A model generated the notes under the pieces. It was not told the DNA's origin, searched no databases, and saw nothing but the letters and a program-made list of their open reading frames with translations. Shown here piece by piece: positions 42,573-52,577 of a stretch of 64,000 bases of DNA. The position numbers and the translations under genes are program-made. Origin of the DNA: Prorocentrum cordatum (taxonomy: Eukaryota > Sar > Dinophyceae > Prorocentrales > Prorocentraceae); assembly GCA_963575745.1 (NCBI GenBank), contig CAUYUJ010000374.1, positions 21,890 to 85,889 on the forward strand, written 5' to 3'. Every line of letters starts with the position of its first letter. Within the stretch, counting starts at the first letter, position 1.

Positions 42573-43313
42573 CTAGAGGCCGTGGAGGCTCGTGCACTTA
42601 GCCGAACCGTCCAGGACAAGCAAGCTGGGCGCCCGACGCATCCTCAGGGCCCTCGGGCTCTCAGACATTCTTGATCTGATGCTGTTTTCATCCTGCCTCC
42701 GTCTTGCAACACTTGCAGCGTAATTCTGGACCTGCTTCGCTGTCTGTTTCGAGTCGAGCTCGGTGCGCCTCATTGCAGACGTCGTCTGCCCAGTGGCAGC
42801 CGCTGCCGATGGCTGGCAGCACTCGCTGCTGCTGGCGGCGCGCAGACTTGGGTGTAGCGCGAGGGGGGCGGCCTTCGAGGCGTCGGGCTTCTGGCAACAG
42901 CAAACAGGGTCTTTCTCGGGATGATCGTCGAACAAGGTCCTGAGGTCAGGGATCTGGACGCCCGAAATGGGTACGGAAAGAATGTGCACAATGCCCAATA
43001 GCGGTTCCTGTCCATTTTGAACAGGACTCGCTGTCGGTGTCGCCGCGGCCTGTGAACATTTGAGACAGAAGGCCGCCTGCCCAACAGCGGCCGCTGATGG
43101 TTTGGGACAGCATTTGTTGTTGGGCATTGTACCCATGTTTTCCGTACCCATTTCGGGCGTCCAAAGGGAACATTCTTCTAGCAAATTTTCCAGCCGTAGC
43201 ATCTCCTGAGTCCGTTGAGCCATGCTTCTCAAGCGCGTGCCGACGTGGCCCCTCTGCAGCGCAGCATGAGCTGGGCACTCGTGCGGACGATACCACAACG
43301 TTTCCGTAACCAT
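42573..43313 (-). CDS. Hypothetical 246-codon open frame (unsupported)
   Basis: Open on the minus strand from an ATG at 43313 to 42573. It encodes a Cys-rich product with two related segments, CCPKPSAAAVGQAAFCLKC and CCQPSAAAATGQTTSAM, and ends in a basic stretch. It overlaps the leader relic on the other strand and contains a 43-bp inverted repeat, so the frame may be incidental. No family recognised. Possible alternatives are an old decayed gene or noncoding duplicated DNA. Confidence 0.25.
   Translation of the reverse strand: MVTETLWYRPHECPAHAALQRGHVGTRLRSMAQRTQEMLRLENLLEECSLWTPEMGTENMGTMPNNKCCPKPSAAAVGQAAFCLKCSQAAATPTASPVQNGQEPLLGIVHILSVPISGVQIPDLRTLFDDHPEKDPVCCCQKPDASKAAPLALHPSLRAASSSECCQPSAAAATGQTTSAMRRTELDSKQTAKQVQNYAASVARRRQDENSIRSRMSESPRALRMRRAPSLLVLDGSAKCTSLHGL
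42956..43163. repeat. Inverted repeat with 43-bp arms
   Basis: Arms 42956-42998 and 43120-43163 share GGACGCCCGAAATGGGTACG plus GAAA, then ACAATGCCCAA, with about 7 differing bases between. The loop is about 120 bp. Confidence 0.88.
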
Positions 43314-43355
43314 TTTGGCTCAAGCCACTCCGGGTCAAGCCATCTTAGTTCAAAG
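43303..43355 (+). promoter_or_regulatory. Stack of three spliced-leader relics
   Basis: 43303-43324 matches the 22-nt dinoflagellate spliced leader at 21 of 22 positions (one A for G after CCGTA), ending TTTTGGCTCAAG. Directly after it come CCACTCCGGGTCAAG (43325-43339, 11 of 15 to the leader's 3' 15 bases) and CCATCTTAGTTCAAAG (43340-43355, 12 of 15 plus one inserted base). A full leader followed by shortened, older ones is what repeated trans-splicing, reverse transcription and reinsertion leave in dinoflagellate genes. Confidence 0.92.
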
Positions 43356-43433
43356 CTACGTTTTCGTTGAAGCTATTTGCTTCATTTTAGATCTCCTGCT
43401 TTACCTCCTCGCGCCATTCCTTTTCGCGCAACC

Positions 43434-44153
43434 ATGGCCTTCATTGCGAGAGCTCTTTCGCTCGCGGGCTTGTTGATTACCGTTGGCGCGCAAGAGGCAT
43501 CGGACTACAAAGAGGTCGCGCCAAATCCAAACGGCGGAGTGAATCCGAGGTGCCATGAGGTAGATCCAGCAGGCACGTGGAAAGATGTAACAGAGGCTCA
43601 ATGCAAGAACTTTGTCTCGATTCAGGGTGGCCAGTTTGCAAGCACACCAGCGAGTAACGCACCGTGGGGGTGCTCCAGGGGCGACTTTGGTACTAACACG
43701 TACCAATACGTGCAGCCTGGAAATACGAATTTTAATGAGGAAAGCTCTGAGTACCGCATCGTCTGCATCAAGGCCTCGTACACTGTCACTTGCCAGGGCA
43801 TGACCTGCCTTGAGAGGTTCAGGCATTACTGCGAGGAGAACAAGGCAGGCTTCGGCTCCAACAATAACGCGGCGGCGTCCGCGAATTCTCCGAAGGACAT
43901 CCTCGTTGCCGAGTGCCCCGACTGCGATGGCGCCGCCAGCACGGACATTTGCCCAACGAAGCTTCGCTTGTACGATGCCGCCGAGGAGGCGGAGCCGACT
44001 CCGAGGCTCGACAGGACGTCCGTGGCGGTGTCGGTCCCGCTCGGGTTGGTGTCCGCTCTCGTCGTTGTGGGTGCGCTCGTCCGCGTCTCCCGCAGCCGCG
44101 CGTCCAATGGGCCAGCGCCCGTGGAGGACGAGCAAGATTTGCTGCGCAAGTGA
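43434..44153 (+). CDS. Retroposed single-exon gene: secreted-type I membrane protein, unknown family
   Basis: The start is the first ATG after the leader stack (context CAACCATGG), giving 239 residues. Residues 1-19 form a signal peptide (hydrophobic LSLAGLLITVGA). Residues 20-195 are a lumenal or extracellular domain with 11 cysteines (40, 57, 80, 111, 120, 125, 133, 161, 164, 173 among them), suggesting disulfides; I recognise no named domain. Residues 197-216 form one membrane helix (SVAVSVPLGLVSALVVVGAL), followed by basic residues and a short cytosolic tail ending EDEQDLLRK. The tail fits the acidic dileucine pattern [DE]xxxL[LI] used for sorting to vacuole- or lysosome-like compartments. 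No introns, as expected for an mRNA-derived copy. It appears intact. Confidence 0.85.
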   Translation: MAFIARALSLAGLLITVGAQEASDYKEVAPNPNGGVNPRCHEVDPAGTWKDVTEAQCKNFVSIQGGQFASTPASNAPWGCSRGDFGTNTYQYVQPGNTNFNEESSEYRIVCIKASYTVTCQGMTCLERFRHYCEENKAGFGSNNNAAASANSPKDILVAECPDCDGAASTDICPTKLRLYDAAEEAEPTPRLDRTSVAVSVPLGLVSALVVVGALVRVSRSRASNGPAPVEDEQDLLRK

Positions 44154-44570
44154 ACGAGCACGCCTGTGGCAGCAGCTCCGGACCAGAGGAGACAGGGCTT
44201 GCCGAGTCCCGCATGCTTTTTTGAGATGCTTCTCCGCCTGACGTGCGCAATCGCTTTGCGCCAGCTCAGCGATCAAAGTTGCGTGCCTCTCTCTCTCCCT
44301 CTCTCTCGCGCGGTCTCTCATACGAACAACCGTACATCCTGCTGACCCCCCTTCCCCCCGACGCCCCTGTAGCCCTGCATCTGTATAAGGTATCTGATCT
44401 GCACTGATCCGCTCGGCGCGCAGGAAGGAGACCAACCTCCTGCAGGCTCACGGGAACTTCGGGGCTTCCCTCATTTCGATTTGAGCTTGAAGTTTCGCTA
44501 GTCGCGAGACAGCTTCGCTCCATTTTTATGTCTGTCCAGTAAGACAAAGTCAAGGAAGGTGCATCTGCAG
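44154..44570. other. 3' flank of the retrogene
   Basis: Contains a short (CT)n at 44289-44308. No poly(A) tract or clear target duplication is visible, so the retroposition end is not resolved. Confidence 0.4.
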
Positions 44571-44574
44571 CGGA

Positions 44575-45330
44575 AAAAAAAGAGGGCTCCAACACGTCCC
44601 AAGAGGGTCCCACGACGGCCCCAAGATGGGCCCGAGAGAGGGAGCACGAACTGTCAGTTTTGTTTTTTTCTGCCCCAGAGGCCCCCAGGAGGCCCCAAGA
44701 GGCCCCAAGAAAACCCAAGGCCCCGTAGGGGGCCCCACGAGGCCCCCGACAGATCCAAAAAGCGACCCCCAAAGGCCCCTGAACGGATTCAAGTGGCTTC
44801 CAAATTGGCCACAACGACACCCCCGAGAGGCCGCCCACGATACCCAAACGAAGGTCCAGAAGGCATCTGACCCACAAGCCAGGAACGGTGGCGGGATGGA
44901 CCGAAGGCTATTGGACGGCCCCAAACGCCCAATACGGTCTCCAGACGGCCCAAGAGGCCACCAAGATGCCCAAGAGGCCTCCAAGATGCCTCCCAAGAGA
45001 GCTCGAAGAGGCCAAACAACATTGATTGTCCTAAGGTTGTTGAGCAAGTTAGCAGTTTCCGCTTGTTCCGTTTCCCGACATTGCAAGACGCCCTGAAAGG
45101 CCCCGAGGATCGCCCCAAGACGGCCCAATATGTTTCAAAAGCGTCCCAAGACGGCTTCAAAACGGCAGAAGCTTGAGATGGCCCCAAGCAAGGCCCAGGA
45201 TCGGGAACGTGAACCGAGAACCCGAGATCTTCGCCACAGGAGATCTTTTAGGAGGCCTCAAGAGGTCCCCAAGAAGCCCCCAAGAGGCCCAAAGGAGCCC
45301 CCAAAGAGCCCCCAAGGGCATTAAAATTAG
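44575..45330 (+). repeat. CCAAGAGG modular repeat
   Basis: CCCCAAGAGG arrays with a module B-like stretch at about 44640-44690 (GAGCACGAACTG.., CTGCCCCAGAGGCCCCC) and a second at 45205-45260 (GAACGTGAACCGAGAACCCG). A module A-like piece with TTTCCCGACATTGCAAGACG is at about 45030-45100. Confidence 0.78.
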
Positions 45331-45394
45331 CCTGGCGAAGGACCCAACCATATGCAGTTGTGAGTAATGCTGGTGTGAGTACCGTCTTCGGTGG

Positions 45395-46837
45395 ATCTCC
45401 CTATGGGGCCACGAACCGTTTGAGGGGTGTGCCGAAATGGGTGTGGGGGCGGCATGCGAACGTTGCCACTGGGGCCTTCGGTGGAGCTCCTTATGGGGCC
45501 ACGAAACGTGTGAGGGGTGCACCGAAGTTGGTGTGGGGGCGGCATGCGAACGCAGCCACTGGGACCTTCGGTGGAGCTCCCTGTGGGGCCACGAAACGTG
45601 TGAGGGGTGTGCCGAAATTGGTGTGGGGGCGGCATGCGAACGCAGCCACTGGGGCCTTCGGTGGAGCTCCCTATGGTGCCACGAAGCGTGTGAGGGGTGT
45701 GCCGAAATGGGTGTGGGGGCGCATGCGAACACAGTCACTGAGGCCCAGTTCGTGTGAGGGATGTGCCGTGGCATAAATGCCACTGGGGCCTTCATGGGGC
45801 CACGAAACGTGTGAGGGATGTGCCGAAATGGGTGTTGGGGAGGCATGCGGACCCTGCCACTGGGGCCTTCGGTGGAGCTCCCCTATGGGGCCACGAAGCG
45901 TGTGAGGGGTGTGCCGAAATGGGTGGTGGGGAGGCATGCGGACCCTGCCACTGGGGCCTTCGGTGGAGCTCCCTATGGGGCCACGAAACGTGTGAGGGGT
46001 GTGCCGAAATGGGCGGTGGGGAGGCACGCGAACCCTGCCACTTGGGGCCTTCGGTGGAGCTCCCTATGGGGCCACGAAACGTGTGAGGGGTGTGCCGAAA
46101 TGAGTGGTGGGGAGGCATGCGAAACCTGCCACTGGGGCCTTCGGTGGAGCTCCCTATGGGGCCACGAAACGTGTGAGGGGTGTGCCGAAATGGGTGGTGG
46201 GTAGGCATGCGGACCCTGGTGTTCCACTGGGGCCTTCGGTGGAGCTCCCTATGGGGCCACGAAGCGTGGAGGGTGTGCCAAAAATGTTGGTGTGGGAGGC
46301 ATGCGGTACCTTGCCACTGGGGCCTTCGGTGGAGCTCCCTATGAGGCCACGAACGTGTGAGGGGTGTGGCCGAAATGGGTGGTGGGGAGGCATGGCGAAC
46401 CCTGCCACTGGGGCCTTCGGTGGAGCTCCCTATGGGCCACGAAACGTGCGAGGGGTGTTGCCGAAATGGGTGGTGGGGAGGCTGCGAACCCTGCCACTGC
46501 GGCCTTCGGTGGAGCTCCCTATGTCCCTGCGGGGCCACGAACCGTGTGAGGGGTGCGCCAATATGGGGCGGGGCCGCCATGCGAACCCTGCCACTGGGGC
46601 CTTCGGTGGAGCTCACTATGGGGCCACGAACCGTGTGAGGGGTGCGCCACAATGAGGCGGGGCCGCCATGCGAACCCTGCCCCTGGGGCCTTCGGTGGAG
46701 CTCCCTATGGGGCCACGAAACGTGTGAGGGGTGTGCCGAAATTGGTGGTGGGGAGGCATGCGGACCCTGCCACTGGGGCCTTCGGTGGAGCTCCCTATGG
46801 GGCCACGAAACGTGTGAGGGGTGTGCCGAAACCGGTG

Positions 46838-46838
<1 letters not shown>
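45395..46838 (+). repeat. 90-bp tandem repeat, about 16 copies
   Basis: The unit contains GGGGCCACGAAACGTGTGAG, GGGTGTGCCGAAATGGG, GGCATGCGGACCCTGCCACT and GGGGCCTTCGGTGGAGCTCC. It can be read as 30-residue repeats (GATKRVRGVPKW..GAFGGAPY), but 1-2-base indels break the frame repeatedly, especially 46200-46560, so I do not call a protein. Confidence 0.95.
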
Positions 46839-47014
<176 letters not shown>

Positions 47015-47050
47015 GGAGGATGGAGGGGGGGGAAGGAGGAGGAGGTGAGG

Positions 47051-47453
47051 AACGCGGGGCGCCGTCTCTTCAAAACGAGGACCCAACACCACAGGATGGT
47101 TGGGGAAAAAGAGGATTCCAACACTTTTTTGTTTTCTAAGTTCGCCTGGCAGCTTGGCTACGCTTGCAAACAAAGGAAATATCATATTTATGCCTCCTCT
47201 TCCTCCTCCGCCTTTTCCTCCTCCTTGTCCTCCTCTGCAGCCTGCCTGCTCCTCCTCCTCATCCACCCCCTTCTCCCCCAGGAAATCCCTTCACTTCCCT
47301 CCCTCTGGCAACGTCCAGCCGCGGCGAAGAGAAGGACCCCCGACGTGTTTCTTGGGCCTGTCTTAGGCCGCCGTGGGTGGACCGTAGGAAGTTTTGAAAG
47401 CCACTTGGGCCGTCCTCGGATTTCTTGGAAGCCCGCGAGAGTTCGACCATCCA
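47051..47453. other. Spacer, no gene recognised
   Basis: CCTCCT-rich at 47190-47280, otherwise mixed. Nothing supported. Confidence 0.4.
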
Positions 47454-47504
47454 TCCTAGCCAGAACTTGAACGAGCGCGAAGCGCGCTCGATGGTTCTAG
47501 TATT
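47454..47504. repeat. Short hairpin element H1, copy 2
   Basis: CAGAAC..CGAGCGCGAAGCGCGCTCG..GGTTCTAG, with compensatory changes relative to copy 1 that keep the stem (CGAGCGCG pairs with CGCGCTCG). It lies 30 bp before cassette copy 5. Confidence 0.85.
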
Positions 47505-47534
47505 AATATTACTAATACTAACAGTCAGCATGTT

Positions 47535-48106
47535 CCCTACCTAGGCTCTGCCTAGAAGGGTTCTTATTCGGTATGCTTAGAGGGCCGGGCAGTGGGGCCC
47601 GCCCCGGGCGGTTCCCCCAGTATCCGCCCCGCGGTTCCCCCAATTACGCCCCGTGGGTTCGCCCAGCTTAGCTTAGCTTAGCTTAGCTAAGCTAAGCTTA
47701 GCTTAGCTTAGCTTGGCTTGGCTTGGCTTAGCTTAGCTTAGCTTAGCTTAGCATAGCTTAGCTTACCTTAGCATAGCTTAGCTTACCTTAACTTAGCTTA
47801 GCGCAGCGCAGCATAGCGCAGCGCAGCATAGCGCAGCGCAGTATTAGCACAACATAGCATAGCATAGCCAAGCATAGCCAAGCATAGCATAGCATAGCTC
47901 AGCATAGCATAGCTCAGCATAGCATAGACCGCGCTACCGCTCCACAGCATAGCATAGCATAGCATAGCATAGCACAGCACATAATAGCATAGCATAGTAT
48001 AGCGCAGCATAGCATAGCACAGCATATAGGAGGACGGCGTTTACCGCTCCTACTAATGTTGCTTTCCTAGAGGGTCCAACTCCTAGGTAGGGTCGCACTG
48101 GGATAA
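47535..48106 (-). repeat. GCTAA cassette, copy 5 (reverse, outside any TIR element)
   Basis: On the reverse strand it has the same leader and trailer (CCCTACCTAGG..CTGCCTAGAAGGG at the left, CCTAGGTAGGGTCGCACTGG at the right). Its array has drifted to GCTTA, then GCATA and GCGCA units, with a strand flip GCTTAGCTAAGCTAAGCTTA near 47690. No GTCGGGC termini are seen beside it. Confidence 0.92.
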
Positions 48107-48247
48107 TTTTCTTTAGCAATCATCGATGGAATACCAAACATAATAACAGTCATATCGGAAGAATAATCATCTTATTATCAAAAAGAAGAGGATGAAGAGG
48201 AGGAGGAGGAGGATGGGGGAGGCGGGGGGAGCGAGAGGAGGAGGGGT

Positions 48248-48249
48248 AA

Positions 48250-48336
<87 letters not shown>

Positions 48337-48352
48337 CAGTAGTAGTAGTAGC

Positions 48353-48400
<48 letters not shown>

Positions 48401-48426
48401 TATAGTAGTAGTTATAGTAGTAGTTA

Positions 48427-48485
<59 letters not shown>

Positions 48486-48503
48486 TTCGTAGCAATCGTA
48501 ATC

Positions 48504-48547
<44 letters not shown>

Positions 48548-48679
48548 CGCAGAAGTAGTAGAAGTAGTAGTAGTAGTAGTAATAGTAGTAGTAGTAGTCG
48601 TCGTAGAAGTAGAAGTGAAAGTATAAGTAGAAGTATAAGTAGAAGTATAAATAGAAATTGAATTATAAGTAGTAGTAGC

Positions 48680-48724
<45 letters not shown>

Positions 48725-48900
48725 CGTAATAAGAGTAGTAGTAGGTAGTATTAGTAGTAGTAGTAGTAGTAGTAGTAGTAGCAGTAGCAGTAGCAGTAGC
48801 AGTAGTGGTAGTAGTAGTAGTCGTAGTAGTAGTAGTAGTATGTAAGTAGTAGTAGTCGTAGTAGTAGTAGTATAGTAGTAGCAGTAGTCGTAGTATTAGT
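48248..48900. repeat. (TAG)n array, left of gap
   Basis: About 650 bases of TAG/GTA with CAG, TCG and ATT variants. Less regular from 48600. Confidence 0.96.
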
Positions 48901-49000
48901 NNNNNNNNNNNNNNNNNNNNNNNNNNNNNNNNNNNNNNNNNNNNNNNNNNNNNNNNNNNNNNNNNNNNNNNNNNNNNNNNNNNNNNNNNNNNNNNNNNNN
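48901..49000. other. Assembly gap (100 N)
   Basis: Exactly 100 N inside the TAG array, a conventional placeholder. True length is unknown. Confidence 0.99.
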
Positions 49001-49077
49001 TAGTAGTAGTACTCGTAGTAGTACTAGTCGTAGTCGTAGCCGTAGTAGTAGTAGTAGTAGTAGTAGTAGTCGTAGAC

Positions 49078-49141
<64 letters not shown>

Positions 49142-49160
49142 CAGTCACCGTAGTAGTAAT
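49001..49160. repeat. (TAG)n array, right of gap
   Basis: Continuation of the same array on the same strand. Confidence 0.96.
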
Positions 49161-49194
49161 AGTATGAGTAAGAGTATGAGGAGCATGAGGAGGT

Positions 49195-49382
49195 GAATGG
49201 GGGGATGTGCGATGTGGCTAAGGAGGAGACGGAGGCTGAGGAGGAGGACCGGGAAAGTCGCAGAGCGAGTGCGGGGAGGGATGGGTGATTTGGATGAGGA
49301 TGGGGATGATGGTTGGGATGAGGAGGAGGAGGGGGAGGGGGAGAAGGAGGAGGAGGGGGAGGAGGAGGAGGAGGAGGAGGTC
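49195..49382. repeat. GGA/GAG-rich degenerate tract
   Basis: Irregular at first, nearly pure GGA at 49320-49382. Confidence 0.88.
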
Positions 49383-50110
49383 TGTGACCACTGGCGAACC
49401 GTGCTCCATGCGGGCTCAATTGGCGCAGGCATCCCCTCTTCAGATTCAGTTGGCTGCAGGCGTGCTTCAGACTCTGAGTCCCGCCAGGGTTGCAGAAATT
49501 TGACCTTCAGGGGTAGGGTTCAAATGGGCATGCCCAACGAGGGGGAGGTTGGCAGAGGACGACGACAAGAAGAGAATGGGGGAGGGCAAGGGTCGAGGAT
49601 CGACGTGTTTGAAACTTCAGAGATATCTGGAGTATGAGGCGGCGGATGACCAGAAGAGGAGAAAAAGGAGGACAACTCCACGGCGATGCCTGTATGCTGC
49701 CACGGCCCCTGGCCTTTCCAGTCTCCCGCGGTAACCGCTGTCATCTTCTTGCGCCTTGCGAGCGGCTTCGCTGCCAGTGCCGACGGCCTTTGGCCATGCA
49801 GGCCGCTACACCATTACCGCGGACGCGTACAGTCTCGATACCAATACGGACACATGGGTGAAGATAACTGCAGAGGACACCAGCGCTTCCCTCTTCCATT
49901 GCTGGATGCGCCCTTCGAACGTGCGATGATGAGGGCGCAGATGGAAGGACGAACAAGAGGGATGGAGCGGGGATGAGGTCGGAGGTGTAGGCAAGGGAGA
50001 GGAACAGCATCCTGATCCATGGGTAGAGGGGCAGGAGAGGCAGAGCATTCCGTTTCTTGGAGTGAAGCTATGGTCTCAGGCTCTTGCACAATCGTTTAGC
50101 AACCGCTCTT
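49383..50110. other. Complex spacer, no gene recognised
   Basis: The phrase CAGAAATTTGACCTTCAGGG (49492-49512) resembles CAGGAATTTGACCTGCAAGG at 15661-15680. Open frames up to about 95 codons, none recognised. Confidence 0.4.
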
Positions 50111-50514
50111 GCTCTTAAGCGAGCGCGCCGAACCCTGCCCATCGCCCACCTCTCCTGCTCTTCGCCCAGATACCTTTTCCTTCTCCGCCGAGCTGTATAA
50201 GGCGTACAACACTCCGCATACATCTATTAGTAATAGCGCAGCCCCTCCCAGAACCCGCGGATCGTCTTCTTCTCTTTTTATGACGGTGTTCTTCTCTCCT
50301 CTTCCTCTCCGTTCGTCTCCTGCTCTTCTCTTATTCTTCCTGTTATGTGTTCTCCTCCTCGGATCCTCCTCTGCCTGTTACTTCTCTTCCCCCCCCTCCT
50401 GCTACTGCGGACCCTCCTGCTGCTGCTGCTGCTGCTGCTGCTCCTCCCCCCCCCATTCTTTGCGCTCGTTTCCTCCTCCTCCTCGCCTTCCTCCTCCGAT
50501 GAGGCAGAGAGACA

Positions 50515-50519
50515 GAGAG

Positions 50520-50551
<32 letters not shown>

Positions 50552-50563
50552 TAAAAGATACAC

Positions 50564-50613
<50 letters not shown>
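50515..50613. repeat. (GA)n (TA)n (GA)n tract
   Basis: Two GA runs separated by a TA run, bordering the long-TIR repeat on its left. Confidence 0.95.
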
Positions 50614-50960
50614 GAGGCCAAAGGGAGCAGGGCTCCTTGGGAACTTGCCAGGTTTGCGAAGTAACGGGGCGCCAAACCCTGTGATTTCACTGCGACGTTT
50701 TGGATTTGTTGCTATGCGACTCCCTGAAACCATGCGATGCCTTTTGGGTTTATGAGTCTTTTTGGGGTTTCGCATCCTCCCACGAACATCCACGCTGCAG
50801 CCCTCCAGAACCCCAGAAATCCCCAAACTCCTAACCATCCAACTGACATCGCAGGGTTTCTGGGATTCACATTCGGAAATCCCAAGCCTCCCAGTGACAT
50901 CACAGGGTCTGGTGCCCCCTTATTGCGAAGGCCTTACGGCCGTTGCCGCCGACCCTGAAG
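50614..50960. mobile_element. Long-TIR repeat L1, copy 1 (partial arms)
   Basis: Left arm with GCGAAGTAACGGGGCGCCAA and ACCCTGTGATTTCAC is mirrored by GTGACATCACAGGGTCTGG and TGCCCCCTTATTGCGAAGG. The centre has GAACATCCACGCTGCAGCCC, shared with the other copies. Confidence 0.75.
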
Positions 50961-51084
50961 ATGACGAAAGACAACACGAGGGGGGGGGCAGGAGGAGGAG
51001 GAGGAGGAGGAGGAGGCGGAAGGGAGTATGAGGAGGAAGGGTGAAGGGGGAGGAGGAGGAGGCCTTATGGATGTTGGTTGGGAT

Positions 51085-51720
51085 CTCGTGGTTGACCTCT
51101 CGGGGGCGTCTGGAAGGCAACTTGAAGCCTCTTGGGGGCCGTTGTGGGGCCTCTTGGGGCCTCTTTTGGGCCTCTTGGGGCTTCCGGAGGCCGTCTTCGG
51201 CGCATCTTGGGGGCGTCTTGGCGCCGCTCGGGGGCCTCTTGGGGCCTTTTGGGGGCCTCTTGGGGCTTCCCGGGGGCCTCTTAGGGCGGAAGTCTCGAAT
51301 TCTCGGTTCCTCGTCCCCCTCTTGGCCGTTTCTTGGGCCCGTCTTGGGGCCCTATTGGGCCGTCTTGGGCGCCTCTGAGGCTGTCCTGGGGCCTTCCTGG
51401 GCCGTCTTGGGGCCCTCTTGTAGGCCTCTTGGGGCGCTCTTGGGGGCCTCTTGGGGGCCTCTTGGGCCGTCTTGGAGTGTCGGAAAGCCGAAAAGGCGAG
51501 AAGGCCAAAATCATTCAAAAACCGATGTAAAATTGACGATTTTGGCGCCTGGGGCCCTCTTGGGTGTGCTCTTGGGGCTCTCTTGGAGCGTCTTGAGGGC
51601 CTCTTGGGCCGTCTTCGGGCCGTCTTGGGCGTCTTGGGGCCATCGTTCGTCGAGTCGAGGCCCTCTTGTACCCTTTTGGGGGTGTCTTCTGTCGCTCTTG
51701 GCTCGTCTTGAAGCTTTTCT
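51085..51720 (-). repeat. CCAAGAGG modular repeat, reverse orientation
   Basis: GGGGCCTCTTGGGGCC arrays with inverted module B (about 51280-51325, CTCGAATTCTCGGTTCCTCG) and inverted module A (51465-51550, AGTGTCGGAAAGCCGAAAAG). Closest counterpart of 39060-39745. Confidence 0.85.
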
Positions 51721-51889
51721 GAGCTCCGGGACCCCCCGGGGAGGATGCGTATCTGGGTGGCGACCCCCCCCGGGGACCCCCCCCGGCGACCCCCCCCCCC
51801 CCCCTCCCGGCGGGGAGGGTAGGGAGGGGCTTCGCCACGACTCAACTACGACGTTGCTCAATGTCGCTTTGGCTCGCGCGCTCAAGGAG

Positions 51890-51985
51890 ACGGGGAACGA
51901 CGAAGACGACGAGGGACAACGGAGACGGAGACGACGAGGACACGACGGAGACGACGACGACGACGACGACGACGACGGTGATCCA
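51890..51985. repeat. (GAC)n / GAGACG repeats
   Basis: Degenerate then pure ACG/GAC units. A C run (13) lies at 51789-51804. Confidence 0.9.
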
Positions 51986-52045
51986 CGCAAGACGACGACA
52001 CCGGGATGCGTCTTCCACACGCCGACAGGGTCGGCGGATTTTACA

Positions 52046-52465
52046 AATAATGTGATTTCACTGGGGTCGCTACTCTCTCTGTCGGTCTGTCTCTCTCTTT
52101 CTTTCTTTCTTTCTTTCTCTCTCTCTCTCTCTTTCTGTTCTGGTATGAGATTTTGGGTTGCTGGATTGAGAATGCCAGAAACCTTGCGGTTACATTAGTT
52201 TTTTTTTTTTTTGTATTTACTGCCCATTCTTCGACGAACATTCACGCTGCAGCCCTCCAGAGCTCAGACCCCCAGAAGTCACAGACACCCCCCAACTTGC
52301 AAACATCCAAATGAAATTATCGATTTTCTTGTATTCTCATATCAGAAAGCCCAAACATCGTAGTGAAATCACTGGGTTTGCTGCTCCTTTCCTTCGCAAA
52401 CCATGTGATGTCACAGGAAACACGCTGCTCCCTCGAGTCTCCCTCTCTCTCTCTCTCCCTCTGTC
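52046..52465. mobile_element. Long-TIR repeat L1, copy 2 (incomplete left arm)
   Basis: Shares the GAACATTCACGCTGCAGCCC centre and the right arm AGTGAAATCACTGGGTTTG..CTTCGCAAACCATGTGA..GCTGCTCCCTCGAGTC. The left end is a fragment of an inverted arm followed by CT/TTTC repeats. Confidence 0.72.
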
Positions 52466-52519
52466 TCTCTATTGCTTTCTGCCCATCTGCCTCACCGGCA
52501 GAGGAGCATACAGAGCTTG

Positions 52520-52576
52520 ATAGAAAGGGATAGAAAAAGAGAGAGAGAGAGAGAGAAAGAGATAGAGAGAGAGACA
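52520..52576. repeat. (GA)n tract at the left border of L1 copy 3
   Basis: GAGAGA with AAA/TA interruptions. The right border of the element has the complementary CTCTCT, so the dinucleotide tract continues the inverted symmetry. Confidence 0.9.
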
Positions 52577-52577
52577 A

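Noticed and set aside
42573-43313. Confident protein-coding call for the 246-codon minus frame
   Set aside because: It overlaps the inverted repeat and leader relic and has no recognised domain; left as a low-confidence feature only.
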